A DNA stretch of 64,000 bases. Source: Portulaca oleracea. Its lineage: Eukaryota; Streptophyta; Magnoliopsida; Caryophyllales; Portulacaceae. Below are positions 1 through 11,423 of this stretch, one piece after another. The stretch's first letter is position 1; each line of letters begins with the position of its first letter. Below the pieces are notes generated by a model. It had not been told where the DNA came from and made no database searches. It worked only from the letters and a program-made list of their open reading frames with translations. A program made the translations under genes and the position numbers. The DNA lies in the NCBI GenBank assembly GCA_029582165.1, contig CM055886.1, positions 24,118,669 through 24,182,668 of the forward strand, in the 5' to 3' direction.

Positions 1-60
1 ACACATATATTGTATCGTAAAATAGTATAACACACATAATTCTCGATATTTTAATAATTG

Positions 61-98
61 ACAATCTTCCCGTGCATGAACGGGATATACATTGCTAG
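61..98 (+). mobile_element. Helitron-like 3' terminus
   Basis: A short hairpin (CCCGT at 69-73 pairing with ACGGG at 80-84) is followed 10 bases later by CTAG (95-98) and then T. A hairpin just before a CTRR end, next to a T, is the signature of plant Helitron 3' ends. No helicase/Rep gene and no 5' TC end were identified, so this is only a candidate boundary. Confidence 0.45.
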
Positions 99-770
99 TT
101 AAATATATTAAAACAAAACCCAAATCAACATGTTGTTACCATGTGTCACTCACCAAGAAAAAGCTATTTTAAAAAGAAAATTTTTATTCAAGTCATTAAA
201 TTTTACTTTGACTGATACAAAACTACACAGACGTAACATGTATAATTTAAAATATTAATATGCCATAAGTTTTATGTGGGATAGTACTGTTACCTATAGA
301 CTACCATAGATACAATATAACTTATTTCAAGTTTTCACTTCTATTCAATATTAATCGGCAGATGTTGTGATTAATTTCATATAATAAATTATAATTTTAA
401 CACAAATAATTGGCAAAAACTAACAAAATTACATTTAAAATAAATCAAAAATTAGTAAACTAGCCCATCAATATATTTTCAGAAAAAAAAACTTACCTAC
501 CTTGAAATATTGCCCAAATATTAGTAACTTCTTTTCCATAATGTGAAGCACAATGACAAGAGAGGCAAAAAAGGTATAACACGATAAAAACTATAGTTAG
601 AGTAATACTTATCGCAATCCATAGAAAACAACCTATAAACAATATAATTTGTAAACATTATAAGGCAAATCATATGCAAATTTCGTATCACTTGTTCAAT
701 CGAACAATGAATAAGAAAAGTGAAAAAAACTTGCAAAAAAAAAAAAAATACAAAAACGACAAATATGACA

Positions 771-804
771 AATTAACCGGTGCATCGCACGGGTAAAACA
801 CTAG
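771..804 (+). mobile_element. Helitron-like 3' terminus
   Basis: The hairpin CCGGTGC-ATC-GCACGGG (777-793, one mismatched pair) is followed by TAAAACA and CTAG (801-804), then T. This is the same design as the end near 98 and in the same orientation. The 700 bases between the two ends could be a short non-autonomous Helitron, or both ends could belong to nested elements. The interval is AT-rich without a recognisable gene. Confidence 0.5.
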
Positions 805-865
805 TTATTATATATAACACCAAACTCTAGTATATTCTCATACCTTAGTAGTTACATGGTAAATA

Positions 866-902
866 ATTATATCGAAACACTTGGAGTAAAGATATACTTT
901 CC
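866..902 (+). repeat. 37-bp inverted repeat, left copy
   Basis: The sequence ATTATATCGAAACACTTGG and its continuation to 902 occurs as an exact reverse complement at 2530-2566. The pair encloses about 1.7 kb including the fold-back element at 935-1496. It may be the TIR of a decayed DNA transposon, but no TSD or transposase is visible. Confidence 0.6.
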
Positions 903-934
903 TCAATTGAAATTGGATTGTCGCTGTAATTTAT

Positions 935-1496
935 GGGGTATTTTGTATTTTGGATCCTGAAATATAGGGTAATTTATTTTCTGGATCCCTAGTTTTCATT
1001 CTTAATTTTTTGGACCCTAAAATTTTTGAGCTAAATAAAAAAGGACATCAAAGTCTGTGGGTTGAAAAAAGAGGTCTGTGAACTGTTTTTCTTTTTCTCC
1101 CCATGTTTGAATTGCTCTCCCGATTACGCTAAACTTTAAGACTCAGATTAAAACTGATATTGTAGGTATAATACAACTCTCTTATTCATGTCAGAACTAC
1201 TTAGACCCCTGGTACTTAGGGGTCTAAGTAGCTCCGACATGAATAAGAGAGCTGTATTATAGCTTCAATATCAGTTTTAACCTTGTTAGTCCTGAAGTTT
1301 GGCGCAAATCGGGAGAAAAATTCAAACATGGGAAGAAAAAAAGAACGGGACATGGGCCTTTTTTTTTCAGTCCACAAACTTTAAGGTTCTTTTTTATTCA
1401 ACCCACAAACTTCAGGATCCAAAAAATTAACAATGAAAACCAAGGGCCCAGAAAATCAATCACCATATACTTCGGGGTTCAAAATGCAAATAACCC
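935..1496. mobile_element. MULE-like fold-back element with long TIRs
   Basis: The two halves are imperfect reverse complements over almost the whole length, meeting near 1214 (CTACTTAGACCCCT at 1197-1210 against AGGGGTCTAAGTAG at 1218-1231). The outer ends read GGGGTATTTTG and, inverted, GGGTTATTTG. Flanks GTAATTTAT (926-934) and GTAATTAT (1497-1504) look like a 9-bp TSD with one base lost, as for Mutator-like elements. There is no transposase; the element is non-autonomous, with arms of about 280 bp. Confidence 0.6.
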
Positions 1497-1504
1497 GTAA
1501 TTAT

Positions 1505-2529
1505 GTATATTTCTTTTTAAATATTTTTATAATGATGTATCATATGAAACTAAGACAGATTATATCTTATAATAAAACATATTTTCTTAAAAGTACAATT
1601 ATATTGATCGAAATTAATGGTTGAACTAAAGTATTAGAAACTTTAAAAATACAAAAGTGAAAAAAAAAGGGGAAGAAGCATAAAATGAAGGTAATGTGGA
1701 GGAGTTATGTGAGTATCATGGTCTTATGATGAAGTTGATGAAGAAACATAGTTGTCTTTAGGATTAGCATCCAACCTGCAGCCTGTATATATGTGTATAA
1801 ATGTATAGACTACTCATTTAATAAAAAAGAGGATGAAATGACTGTCTACTTACTGAATACTAGGGGTGGGGCAATCAAATCTTAGTATACGTTGTGGATT
1901 ACGTATTTAAAGCATACATAGGAAGGTGAGAGGAAAATGAAGGAAGAATGGAGAAGCTAGGCATGCAAAGTGAGAAGATGACCCACCCGGCCTGCATGAA
2001 ACGGTCGGATACCTGCCCGACCAATACAGGTTGGTGATATTCATTACACTTTTCCCATGCGATCCTGCACACCCTACCTTCTCTTTTTAGTTACATTTTC
2101 ATATTTTCAAGTACATTTGTTGACAGCTATTCTCTCGTTTTGTTTGGCACGGGATAATCTCCATCTCCCATCTTTTCCTCAATCTTATCGGTACGATTTT
2201 CACCCCCTGCTTCTGGCTCTACATGCGGTCCGATTCATGCCTACCATCATCAAGTTATATCAAATGCATGCATATTCTTCGGGGTTTGTTCAATCGTGAG
2301 TATTCAATAGGGTCAGGGTTCCATTTCTCCGATGTAGTCCTATCTTTGAATTCTTCTTTTTTAATTAATTTTTTAAGCTATTTATAAAGGTGATGGAAGG
2401 AAAAATTAATATATATAACAAAAAACTATGCCCCTGTTTTTAGTTGGGACAAACCTAATTAATCTAACTTAACTTAACTAAACTTATCTTTACCTAAGTT
2501 AACTTAATTCAAATAATACTGTTTTTTTG
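1505..2529. other. No recognisable gene
   Basis: AT-rich sequence with a moderately GC-rich stretch at about 1960-2300. The latter holds an 80-codon open frame (2057-2299) with no recognisable motif. I see no RNA gene or defined element here. Confidence 0.5.
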
Positions 2530-2566
2530 GGAAAGTATATCTTTACTCCAAGTGTTTCGATATAAT
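2530..2566 (-). repeat. 37-bp inverted repeat, right copy
   Basis: Exact reverse complement of 866-902. Beyond it (2567-2985) lies strongly AT-rich sequence without a recognisable gene. Confidence 0.6.
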
Positions 2567-2988
2567 ATTTTAGGGAAAATAAATGAAAAAGTTATAAGCG
2601 TTGGAAAAAGTACATTGATTTGCTATATTTTTATCATTTTTTAAAATCATATATTTTTTTATATTTTTTAAAATTATTTTTACTTCCTATTTTAGTTTTA
2701 AAATAAAACATTTTCTACAAAAATATTATATTTTTAAATAAATGTTTCTATTTTTTAAAGGATATTTTTTATTTTTTATTAAATATTTGTCAAATATCAT
2801 CTTCTTTATTTTTTTATTTATTTGTTAATTTTATAATTCAGAATTTTAAAATATTGAATTTTTTTTCTTTCACATTTATGAGAAGGTCACTACATTTTGT
2901 TTAATTAATTGAAAATCCCTATGTATTTCTTTATTTACTTAATTACAATAGTGACGTAGCTAGCATACTTTTTTCACAAAATAATTTA

Positions 2989-3119
2989 GGCATCGTTCTT
3001 TTGTGCGTTGCGTTTACGTTGCGTTACGTTTAGTTGCGTTGGAAATGGTTAAAAAGTGATGATAATTTGCGTTATGTTGCGTTGCGTTTGGCTGCGTTAA
3101 CGCATAAAAGAACGGTGCC
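2989..3119. mobile_element. Tourist/Harbinger-like MITE, 131 bp
   Basis: The ends are GGCATCGTTCTTTTGTGCG and, inverted, GGCACCGTTCTTTTATGCG. They are flanked by TTA on both sides (2986-2988 and 3120-3122), which is the TSD expected for PIF/Harbinger elements. The interior carries several GCGTT repeats. It is too short to code. Confidence 0.75.
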
Positions 3120-3134
3120 TTAGCATACTTATGC

Positions 3135-3383
3135 ATGTGTATATGTCATATCATGCAAGATGGTTTATTAACCATCTTGCTGCGCACAAAACGCATATCA
3201 TCGTCCAATATGCCCACCAAAGGAGTACGTTGTTACACTTTTTCCTTCAGCCTACTGGCAATTGAAGCTGTAAGCACTGATGCAAATGCAAGAGGTTTGC
3301 AGAGTATTAGCATCTCAACAGACTTAGCTCAAGCGGTACATGCCTTTCGAGGGTGTTGGATTGATGCTAAAGCCAAATTATGA
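3135..3383 (+). pseudogene. Possible RNase H-like (RVT_3 type) fragment
   Basis: An 82-codon frame whose second half contains a stretch of the form LLAIEAVSTDANARGLQSI followed by a STDLAQAVHAF-like segment. The alternation resembles the helix-strand unit of the RNase H domain found at the C-terminus of plant LINE polymerases and RVT_3 proteins (A.E.A...A...G...I.I.SD...). No upstream polymerase and no full catalytic set is visible. If real, it is a broken LINE tail or captured fragment; it may also be chance. Confidence 0.25.
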
Positions 3384-3399
3384 GTTTGGTGGGACGGTC

Positions 3400-4440
3400 G
3401 AGGGCAACATTGTCAAGAGTTGGCACGATTCGTGTTGCAAGAGAGGAGAAAAATGAATAACACGACTAATAAGGGTCGTGCCAGATTGAGGCAGTTTAGA
3501 TTATTTTGTTTTCTAGTTCTGTTTTGATATGTTTTTACTAATAAGGGTTGATTTCGGATTTCGTACGTTGTTGCTTTGATTGATATGCTTGGTGGGGAAG
3601 AAACTCTTATTATTATTATTTTGAAATAAAACACAACAATTTTATTAATAGAAAGTCATACGACACTTACAATGAAAATTTTGACTGAATAATTATAGTT
3701 CTAAAATATAAATATGAAATTCAACTTTTAAATAACTACTACTAATTATACTAACCCTCGGCTTCGACTTCTTCGGTGACTTTGTATCTTTTTTCTATGA
3801 CTCTGCATATTTACCATTGATGGAGAATCTCTCAATCCGTGCTATAGTAATTTGAAAATCGATTTCATCTAACATATTAGATCATATCAACTGAACAAAA
3901 TTCTAGAAAGAGACCAAAAATCCTAAATAAGGGTACGATAAAACTCTTACAAAAGAAGATGCTAACTTTATTTGTGTAAATGTAAAACAAACTAACAATT
4001 AGATTGGAAATCAATCAAATTAGCGTTTACCATTGACAAGAAGGATCGAAGGTAGTCCCTCCAAAGAAATGTAAGCTAGGGTTTTCTCAAGAAACTCTCA
4101 ATATTGACCCTAGTTAGTATTGTATTGCCTTGGCTATCAATGGAACCTTGGTATTAGACTTTATTGTATCGCAATTAAGATTGTTTCATTTATACCACAA
4201 TATATTGATTTGTAATGTCATTGTTTATGAGGAGTTGCGTGAATCGTATCAACTGTGAGTAATAGAGTAGTTAGGTTGTAATTGTAAGGAGCCTAATAGA
4301 GATTGTGAAGATTTGAAAATCTCTGATAAATACTTGTGATCCTTTGATATAGTGTATAGTTTGTGATTTTTTCTAATTTTGCAGTTTTTCTCGTTAATTT
4401 TTTGTGTCAATATTTATTATTAGTTTAGAATTTATTATTA
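3400..4440. other. No recognisable gene
   Basis: Only short open frames without family motifs. It lies between the RNase H-like fragment and the Cassandra LTR. No element boundaries could be defined. Confidence 0.4.
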
Positions 4441-4452
4441 TTTGCTGCTAAC

Positions 4453-4743
4453 TGTAACACACCGGGTCTATGGTTAAATGTGGCTTAACGGAATTGTAAT
4501 GAATACTTATATCACCAAGGTGCATCTTCTTTTAAGGTAGCTTATACGCTGGGAACTCCTTAGTTAAGCGTGTTTGACTGAAAATAGTTCCAGGATGGGT
4601 AACATCCTAGGAAGTTTTTCCAGGCAGCGTCTGAGCGAGGATGAAGCACGCTGAAAAGAGTCGTAGTGATTTATGGGGTCAGGTAACAATCTTTGAAGCA
4701 GTTATCGATAATGTCCACAACCGGGACGGGCCGGGGCGTTAGA
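4453..4743 (+). mobile_element. Cassandra-type solo LTR carrying a 5S rRNA-like sequence
   Basis: This is a 291-bp sequence beginning TGTAACACACCGGG and ending GGGGCGTTAGA, flanked by a perfect 5-bp TSD CTAAC (4448-4452 and 4744-4748). Its middle is a diverged 5S rRNA gene. Cassandra is a plant terminal-repeat retrotransposon in miniature whose LTRs carry 5S-derived Pol III promoters, which fits length, ends and content. No second LTR or internal domain is present, so it is a solo LTR left by LTR-LTR recombination. The final TG...GA instead of TG...CA is a probable point mutation. Confidence 0.85.
4517..4624 (+). promoter_or_regulatory. 5S rRNA-like internal Pol III promoter region
   Basis: AGTTAAGCGTG (4562-4572) corresponds to the 5S A-box. 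CAGGATGGGTAACATCC with the following TAGGAAGT (4591-4615) corresponds to the C-box region of plant 5S rRNA. The 5' part (from about AGGTGCATC) is more diverged. It is not a functional 5S gene; it is the conserved module inside the Cassandra LTR. Confidence 0.8.
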
Positions 4744-4929
4744 CTAACCGTGTTCTTTACCGCAAATCATTAATTTTTTTCTCTCCTCAATTTTCTCCTC
4801 TACTTCTTATATTCTCTCCTCACCTACCCCACATACTAATAACCCACCAAAATTTCACCATACCCGTCACAATTCCACCACACCTCACCACACCATTCCG
4901 CATAATACCGCATAAAAGAACATGGCCTA
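4744..4929. mobile_element. Harbinger-like MITE remnant, host of the Cassandra insertion
   Basis: The right end CGCATAAAAGAACATGGCC (ending near 4925) resembles the TIR of the 2989-3119 MITE. The left end, reading CTAACCGTGTTCTTTACCGC across the Cassandra insertion site, is an approximate inverted match. The Cassandra LTR therefore appears to have landed in the left TIR. Similarity is imperfect. Confidence 0.45.
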
Positions 4930-7620
4930 ACAACGCCATGAAATGATAACAATGAGAACGACAACATAAAATTGAAGAGCTAGAATCACCAATATTGCAA
5001 CAACCTTACATAGAATTTTCTTGTGGCTGGAATGTGCTCGATTATTACGTTTCCATCTTAAGAAGCCTTGGGACCATGTTGACTATGTGAAATGGACACT
5101 TGAAAGTGAAATTAATATCTAACAGCAGAAATTTTGAGTTAGAGTGTGTTCTGAATAATCTGGAAAAAGATGCCACTTAGGTTTGGTTGTAATTAAGGTG
5201 TGCCCCTGCATTGACTGATGAGTAAGGTTTGATGTATTGTCTTGATGATGTTTTATTCTGCCCAGGTAAAAGAAGCCCTCAAAAGAAGACTAGAAGACTG
5301 GTGCTGTCTGTACTGGTCTCTTATGCTATATTTCAAAATTGTTTATTTTACCTCCAAAAAACATCCAATTCATTAGATGCAACAATGGGTTAATGAACTA
5401 ATTATGACGAATATTCTTTTCTTTTTGTCCCTCTTCTGTATGCTTTCTTTTGTATAGTTTTCTTTTACAAGTCGTCTTTTTCTGAATATTGGATTTTAAT
5501 TATCTCTACTTGGTCTGATTTGACAATAATAATCTGAAATTTAAAAATTTATGTCAATAATACTAATTTCAAAAAATTGTATTTTTAGATCACCACAGTA
5601 CATATTTTAAATATCGAGCATTTTGATTTGCGTTTGATTCGAAACATAGCTCACCACTTTCCCATAATTTTTAGTAAATTAACAAAATGTGTCCCAAGTT
5701 TTTCGATTTTTTCTTCTAATTTCTATATTTCATCCCTTTGATTCCTTAAAAAAGCATAATAATTGTGCGGATTTAAAAAAAAAATCTAAAATTCTTTAGT
5801 AACTACACTTCATATCGTTTTTAGGGCAATGAAAAATGTTATAAAACTCTAAACCTTAAAAAAAAAACTCCAAAATGAACATATGGAGTCAAATTTGACA
5901 TAAAAAAAAAATTTTTTGAACAATTTGGGACGGTTAATGTACATTTTCAAAATTTAAATAAATATTGATCAATTGCTCAAAGTAAAAACTAATTATTACA
6001 ATCCAAATTTTCTATTCTGTTAACAAGAATTATATGTTAGTCTTTGACCTTCACGGATTGGTAAAGGATATTCGAAAATCCATCCTTTTTATATGTGCAG
6101 GGTTAAAGAACAGACAAAAAGTTGATTTGAATTTTCAATTAGCCTTTATCTATTTTTGAGATTTCAACATTCAAGTTGATAAATTCTCTATCATTATACT
6201 TTATGCAAGGGTATGCGGTTTTTCCAAAAAAAGAAAAAAGATGCACCCATCCTTGTTCAAATGAATTGAAATTAATTAGTTTTTTTTATGACTCATGCAA
6301 GATAGAATATAGTTTCCATTAATTTACTTAAAATTATTTTAAGACTAAAAATTATAATAACTATAAATTATTATTTAGTAATTAATATCTACGAGAAAGT
6401 TTATTATCATTATATATATATTTTCCTAATATAAATATATTTAATACTAATTTGAATATATTTTAATACTAATTTGAATTAAAAAAATATATTAATTAAA
6501 ATATATGTACATAGCTTGTAATTTCGGTTTTACAATCATTAATCAGAGGAAAACATTAAAATGAGTTTATATTACATATGTGAAGAAATATGTTCATAAG
6601 TATATTTGCTAAATAAAAATATATTACAGTTTTACCATTTATTTATCTATTGTTAACCTTTGTATATATAGTATACTTTTATAAAAAAATCTCATAATAA
6701 TTCCACTTTGAAATTTTTTGATAACTTATTTCTTTTATATATGCAAAAATAGTGTATCAAAGAGGTTATAGTTAAATGTTATGGATTTTACTTAGGTGGT
6801 TTAGTTTTAATACATATGCTATTACTCCCTCCATTCATATTATTTGTCACTAGCTTTTCAAAGTTTCTAATATCATTCTTTAATTTGAAATTTTTATATA
6901 ATAAAATTAACAGTTGTAATATTATATTTTTAGGATACAATTCTTCATTGCGAATCTATCGCTTGTAGTTTTATATAACAAATCATTATATATGTTGAAA
7001 AATTAATAATCAGAATTTTCAAAATTTTACTGATATAATTTTCACGGCGATAAAAAAAATATGGAACAACGGGGTAGTTTAGTTGTCGGCGTTGTCATTA
7101 GGACGTCTAGTTCTTAGTGATTCTATACTTGTTCAAATTGGAATCTTATGTAAGCTTCCTTTTCGTTTACTTCGTTAACCAAGTTTTCGTTGATGCATTT
7201 TTGAAGCTTAAGCCCTAAAACAGAGATCGAATATACAAGTGTCTAGTCGCAAAACTCTTCTATGGGTGTTTGTATTTATCTTTCTCACAACAAACATTGT
7301 GTCATTGTAAGTTATAACAATTTCCATGCAAATTCAGCTACTTTTTTGCATTAGGTATCATTTTTTTTTGGATGAAAAGGTAGAAGTTGACGCACTTTGA
7401 AATCATAGTAATGTATGCAAGCATGTGCATAAATAAAAATCGCACCGTTTGAGCCACAAGTGACTTGTAATTCTGTATTACTAAACTTATTCTTCATTCG
7501 TTTGCGGCGGGAAATGGTCGCTTTGGCCCTCTCTTTCAATGTTCTGGTTGATGTTTGTTTCAATACTATAGTAGCCAGCATGTGTGTGTTAATTGTCTAA
7601 CCAAAGAGGTAGTAGCTTCA
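4930..7620. other. AT-rich interval, no recognisable gene
   Basis: Long AT-rich stretch with no coding motif. At 6835 a CTCCCTCCATTCATATT sequence preceded by TA looks like one end of a Stowaway/mariner MITE, but its partner end was not found. A somewhat less AT-rich patch at 4990-5330 may be part of a degraded element that I could not assign. Confidence 0.4.
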
Positions 7621-7628
7621 TTGGCAAT

Positions 7629-8417
7629 TAGGGCTATTCTTAATCCAGTTTGGACCGAATGAAGGACTGGACCGAAAGGATCAAAGATAGTTTGATCCAT
7701 TCTCTGAACCGAATTAGAAGATCGAGGACCGAACCACAAATCAACTATTTATCTATGATTTTCAACTTTTCATCACTATTCACTTATGTTTATGAGTTTC
7801 TCAATCTCAAACCCACGATGCTCCTTAGTCCCTCGACACTCGCCAATCCCCACCTCCTCCGTCCCTCCAACCTCCACCACCTACTGTCACTAGGCGCCAC
7901 CGCCAGCACCGTCAAGGCTGTCAGAACCATCGCCCTCCCTCCGCACTCAACCGCTTCACCAACGCTCTCCACTCCCCAGATCCATTGTTTTCTCCTCCGC
8001 AGTCGACCGCCACGCAGTCCACGCCCAGTTGACCACCGTCTAGCAAACCACCACACACAGTCAACCGCTTCACTGGTTCAAGTTTCTTGCAATTTTATTA
8101 GTTGCTTCCTTTCTATGTTTTTCTACTATTATTGTAGTTAAGAATCATATATATTCATATATTTACCTCAGGTTTGCTGTCTTCTGTTCTCTTGTTAACA
8201 GGTAAAGCGAAAATGAATTCTAATTCCTAGTTCTCTAATTCCAATTACGCAAAATTTAATCACAAACCATCCTCGTAATTCGATCCATTCAGTCAGTTCA
8301 GTCCTGGACTGAACTTTTTTCTGTCGGTCCAGTCCAGGACCGAAAAAGGTTCAGTCCAGGCCAGTCCCCTTGTTCGGTCTTTGGTCCCGTCCAGTTTGGG
8401 ACCGATGAACAACCCTA
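7629..8417. mobile_element. Non-autonomous hAT-like element with GC-rich insert
   Basis: The ends TAGGGCTATTC and, inverted, TAGGGTTGTTC form short TIRs. The flanks TTGGCAAT (7621-7628) and TTGGCAAC (8418-8425) are an 8-bp TSD with one difference, the length typical of hAT elements. Subterminal regions repeat CAGTCC/GGACCGAA-type motifs on both sides. The core (about 7810-8060) is unusually GC-rich and gives long overlapping open frames on both strands without any recognised domain. It could be a captured host fragment. No transposase is present. Confidence 0.65.
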
Positions 8418-8611
8418 TTGGCAACCACCTCCCATTCTTCTAACTTTGTCACTAAGGTTCACTAATTAGTGTAAAAAGAAAAAACCATATGTGAAAATGG
8501 TGAGGTGATTGGGTTATACTTGTCATAACACTTTGTACCTATCCTTTTCCCACTCTTGTTGGAGAAAAGGGGAACAATGGTTGCGAGAGAAACATAAAAC
8601 AAAGTTGTGTT

Positions 8612-9250
8612 GTGTATTAACCACTGACTTGAAAGCTTTATTCATCAGACCTTGGTGCAAATTGAATTGGTGAAAAAGCCCTGTACGGTTGAACACAATA
8701 AGGTTACTCACACATTCGTCCAAAGGAGAAGCTATGGAGTATATTATCTTATGATCAGGAAGAGAAGAAGTGAGAACAGAATGAAGATCTGTATTTGTCA
8801 ATATATAGCAACTCTCCATTGAACCTTTATATAGTGGTCTTAGAGGAGCATTAGTCATTAATGACAGTAACCAGAGGCATAAAATGGGAATAGAAAGTCA
8901 TGAAGTATGAGGAAATCATAAGATTTCATAATCAATGTTCAGTTTAACTAATCGTTAGGCTTCTAGAAATATCTGTACAACTCAACCTCGAAAACCATCC
9001 AAAAAGAATATCAAGAATGCTCATAACACACAACCGCCACCTAAACAAGATGGACAGTCGACAACGACGCCCATACACATGTGATTGCCAAAATCATCCT
9101 CAATCCTTCAAAACATAGTTCCACATAATTCAATATAGCCGAGGAAGGGAGATATTTAAACCAATGGAAAAACTTTTCAACTATCCATGGGACGTAAAGT
9201 AAAAGTGAGAGGAAGAATATATCCATTTAGGGGCCGTTATTCGAACAACC
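8612..9250 (-). repeat. Copia-element terminal region, copy 1 (likely 3' LTR)
   Basis: This stretch is clearly related, in the same orientation and order, to 26732-27345 (shared anchors: AAAGCTTTATTC, GAGATATTTAAACC, TTCAACTATCCATG). It lies directly downstream of a minus-strand copia RNase H relic, the position of a 3' LTR. The two copies are strongly diverged, so the element is old. Exact LTR ends could not be fixed. Confidence 0.55.
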
Positions 9251-9934
9251 CCTCGTTAATGATACTCAAATGAAAAAAAAAATTGAAAGAAAAGAAAGTC
9301 ATGGCCAAGAAGGATCAGATGCACGAGTTTAATGTCTTTCGATGAAATTGATACGTAGTGAAGATATGCAACAACCACATTATGACAATTGAACTTTTTC
9401 TTGAACTTGACAGATTTTAGGTGGGACCATCACGACGCATATCAACCCTATCAAATGTATACTCTGTGATGAACTAAAGTTGTTAGGTCTATGCACATAC
9501 GTCGGTTTCATAAGTGCTCTAGAGAGATTGCCTTTGGCCCTTATAGGATGCGATTAAACTGCCACACTTACTCAATTTTGTCAACCGATCTCCCTATACT
9601 ATAAAATGCATTTGAATTGTTAAGAGCACAATGATGCTCGACCTCGCATAATCCATCAAATGATGAATTTATCAAGTGCATCTCATAAGCAACCCCATAA
9701 TAGGTTAGATTCCATTAAACCGTGAATCCATCAAGTGCGCCTATACAGCCGTACCGTAAAAGGTTTGGATTCGTTAATGTGGTTCTCTGTAGCACAGGCG
9801 CTGCTACATGACATAAAGATTAGATGTTGTGCATATAGAACATTATCATCATTTGGTTTGATCACAAATGGGTACCCACCATACCTCTTCACTCCATAGG
9901 CTTTATCCTTATCGATTGCCGTTGTCATTTAAAG
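9251..9934. other. Copia 3' non-coding remnant
   Basis: No coding motif. It sits between the LTR-like copy and the RNase H relic on the minus strand, so it is probably the 3' untranslated part of the same copia element. Confidence 0.35.
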
Positions 9935-10265
9935 GACTAACTTTCTTGATAAACCCTTTGTAATAGGGTCAACTAATTTCTTCTCGGATCATACATACCT
10001 AATAAGATAACATACTACTTTAGTAGTTTTTTCGCCACTCTCTGTCTTACAGGGATATGCCTTTCTTTCCATTATAGACACTGTTGTGTTCAACTTCGAA
10101 TGTCGCTTGCAAATCACAATGCAAAGAAATATGTGTTTGTATCTCCCTCGCAATGACATGTCTATCATGAGGCGTTTAAGTCACTTTGCTTCTTGACCTC
10201 CAAGCTTAAGAGCAATCAATTCAACTTCCATGGTGGAGCGAGCTATTCATCTTTGTTAGTAGACT
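9935..10265 (-). pseudogene. Copia RNase H relic
   Basis: Reading the minus strand from about 10260 downward gives a copia RNase H pattern: an STMEVELIALKLGGQEAKWL-like block followed by HCDLQAT, VYNGKKGHI-like and DPITKGL-like motifs, broken by stops and frameshifts. In intact copia polyproteins these are the ST.EAE..A and HCD.Q.A motifs at the C-terminus of pol. It follows the RT relic as expected. Non-functional. Confidence 0.75.
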
Positions 10266-10429
10266 TCTATGAGATAACTCCTATATCAATAGTAAAAACA
10301 ATAAACATAATTGCTTGTAAAACTTACCTCATTAATTGTTATTAGCAACCCATTTGGATCACAAAGTCGTTTTAATCCAATAGAAAATTTATTAAACTGT
10401 AAACACCCATCAATGGTGCCTCCTAAGCA

Positions 10430-11423
10430 CTTAAGCTAACAAAGAAACACATCCCAATGCACCTGACAAGATTTGTTATCTAGTTGTGTACCGACTTAAT
10501 TTACTTGCGACATAAGCAATGTCAGGTTGAGTAGAGTTCAAGAGAAACATTAAACTTCCTATAATCTTCGTACACTCAGCTTGTAACACACTAGGCCCTT
10601 TATTCTTCTTAAGGTGTGTGCTAGGATCATAATAAGTTCTTATAAGTACCCATCAAAATTGTTAACATTTTTGTTTGATATAATGACACTAACACAAGGA
10701 GAAACCATAATTGGTTTTTCTAACCTTGATACTTAGGATTGGATCATGTCTACACCTTTAAGGTCCTTTATTTCAAATAGAAATGACAACGGGTTTTAGT
10801 CACATTAACAACAGGTAAGATGGTACCAAGTCTCACCATGCGATCGTCAACATACAAATATATTATCATAAAGTCTGATCCAATTAATATGGAATCAACA
10901 CAATAGTCATAACTCTTGATACCAAAGCCATACAATTTTAATTAGCGATCTAATAAAAGTTTCATTCCATTGTTTTGTTCCCTATTTCAAACCATAAAAG
11001 GGGCTTCTTGAGTCTACATTCCTTATCTTCATATCCTGCGATCACGAAAAACGCAAGTTGAGTAATATAGACCTCTTTTTTGAAGTTATTCATTTGATGC
11101 CCATCACGATCAATTGTGGCATCTAAAGCTGTCAATGCTCTAATAGTGGATATTTTAGTCCTATTTTAGTCAAAGGAGGGTATTTATCACAATAGTTCAC
11201 TCCTTTTTTTTGGGGGGGGGGGGGGGGGTTTCAAAACCTCTTGACACTACCCTAACATTTTATTTGTTAATAGAACCATCATGTTTTAGTTTCTTTTTGA
11301 AGATCCACTTACTATTAATAGAATTGCAACCGTTAGGTAGAATTGACAGTTCCTAAGTTTGGTTATACTCGATCAAGGGAGTCTATTTCACTTTTAATAG
11401 CTTCTTTCTGAAGGTAGTATATG
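10430..11423 (-). pseudogene. Copia reverse transcriptase relic
   Basis: Minus-strand translation in shifting frames shows copia RT landmarks. Near 11290-11420 there is INSKWIFKKKLKHDGSINK (the start of RVT_2). Near 10490-10620 there is an IIGSLMFLLNSTQPDIAY-like block followed by SKLSRYTT, the motif between RT and RNase H in copia pol. Numerous stops and a poly-G tract (near 11212-11228) interrupt it. The relic ends abruptly where the second copia LTR starts. Confidence 0.8.

Noticed and set aside
4517..4624. Genuine 5S rRNA gene
   Set aside because: Too diverged in the 5' third, single copy and bounded by LTR ends and a TSD; it is the Cassandra LTR module.
7650..8141. 163-codon plus-strand frame and 88-codon minus-strand frame
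   Set aside because: Both lie in the GC-rich core of a non-autonomous hAT-like element, overlap each other and show no domain; low stop frequency from composition explains them.
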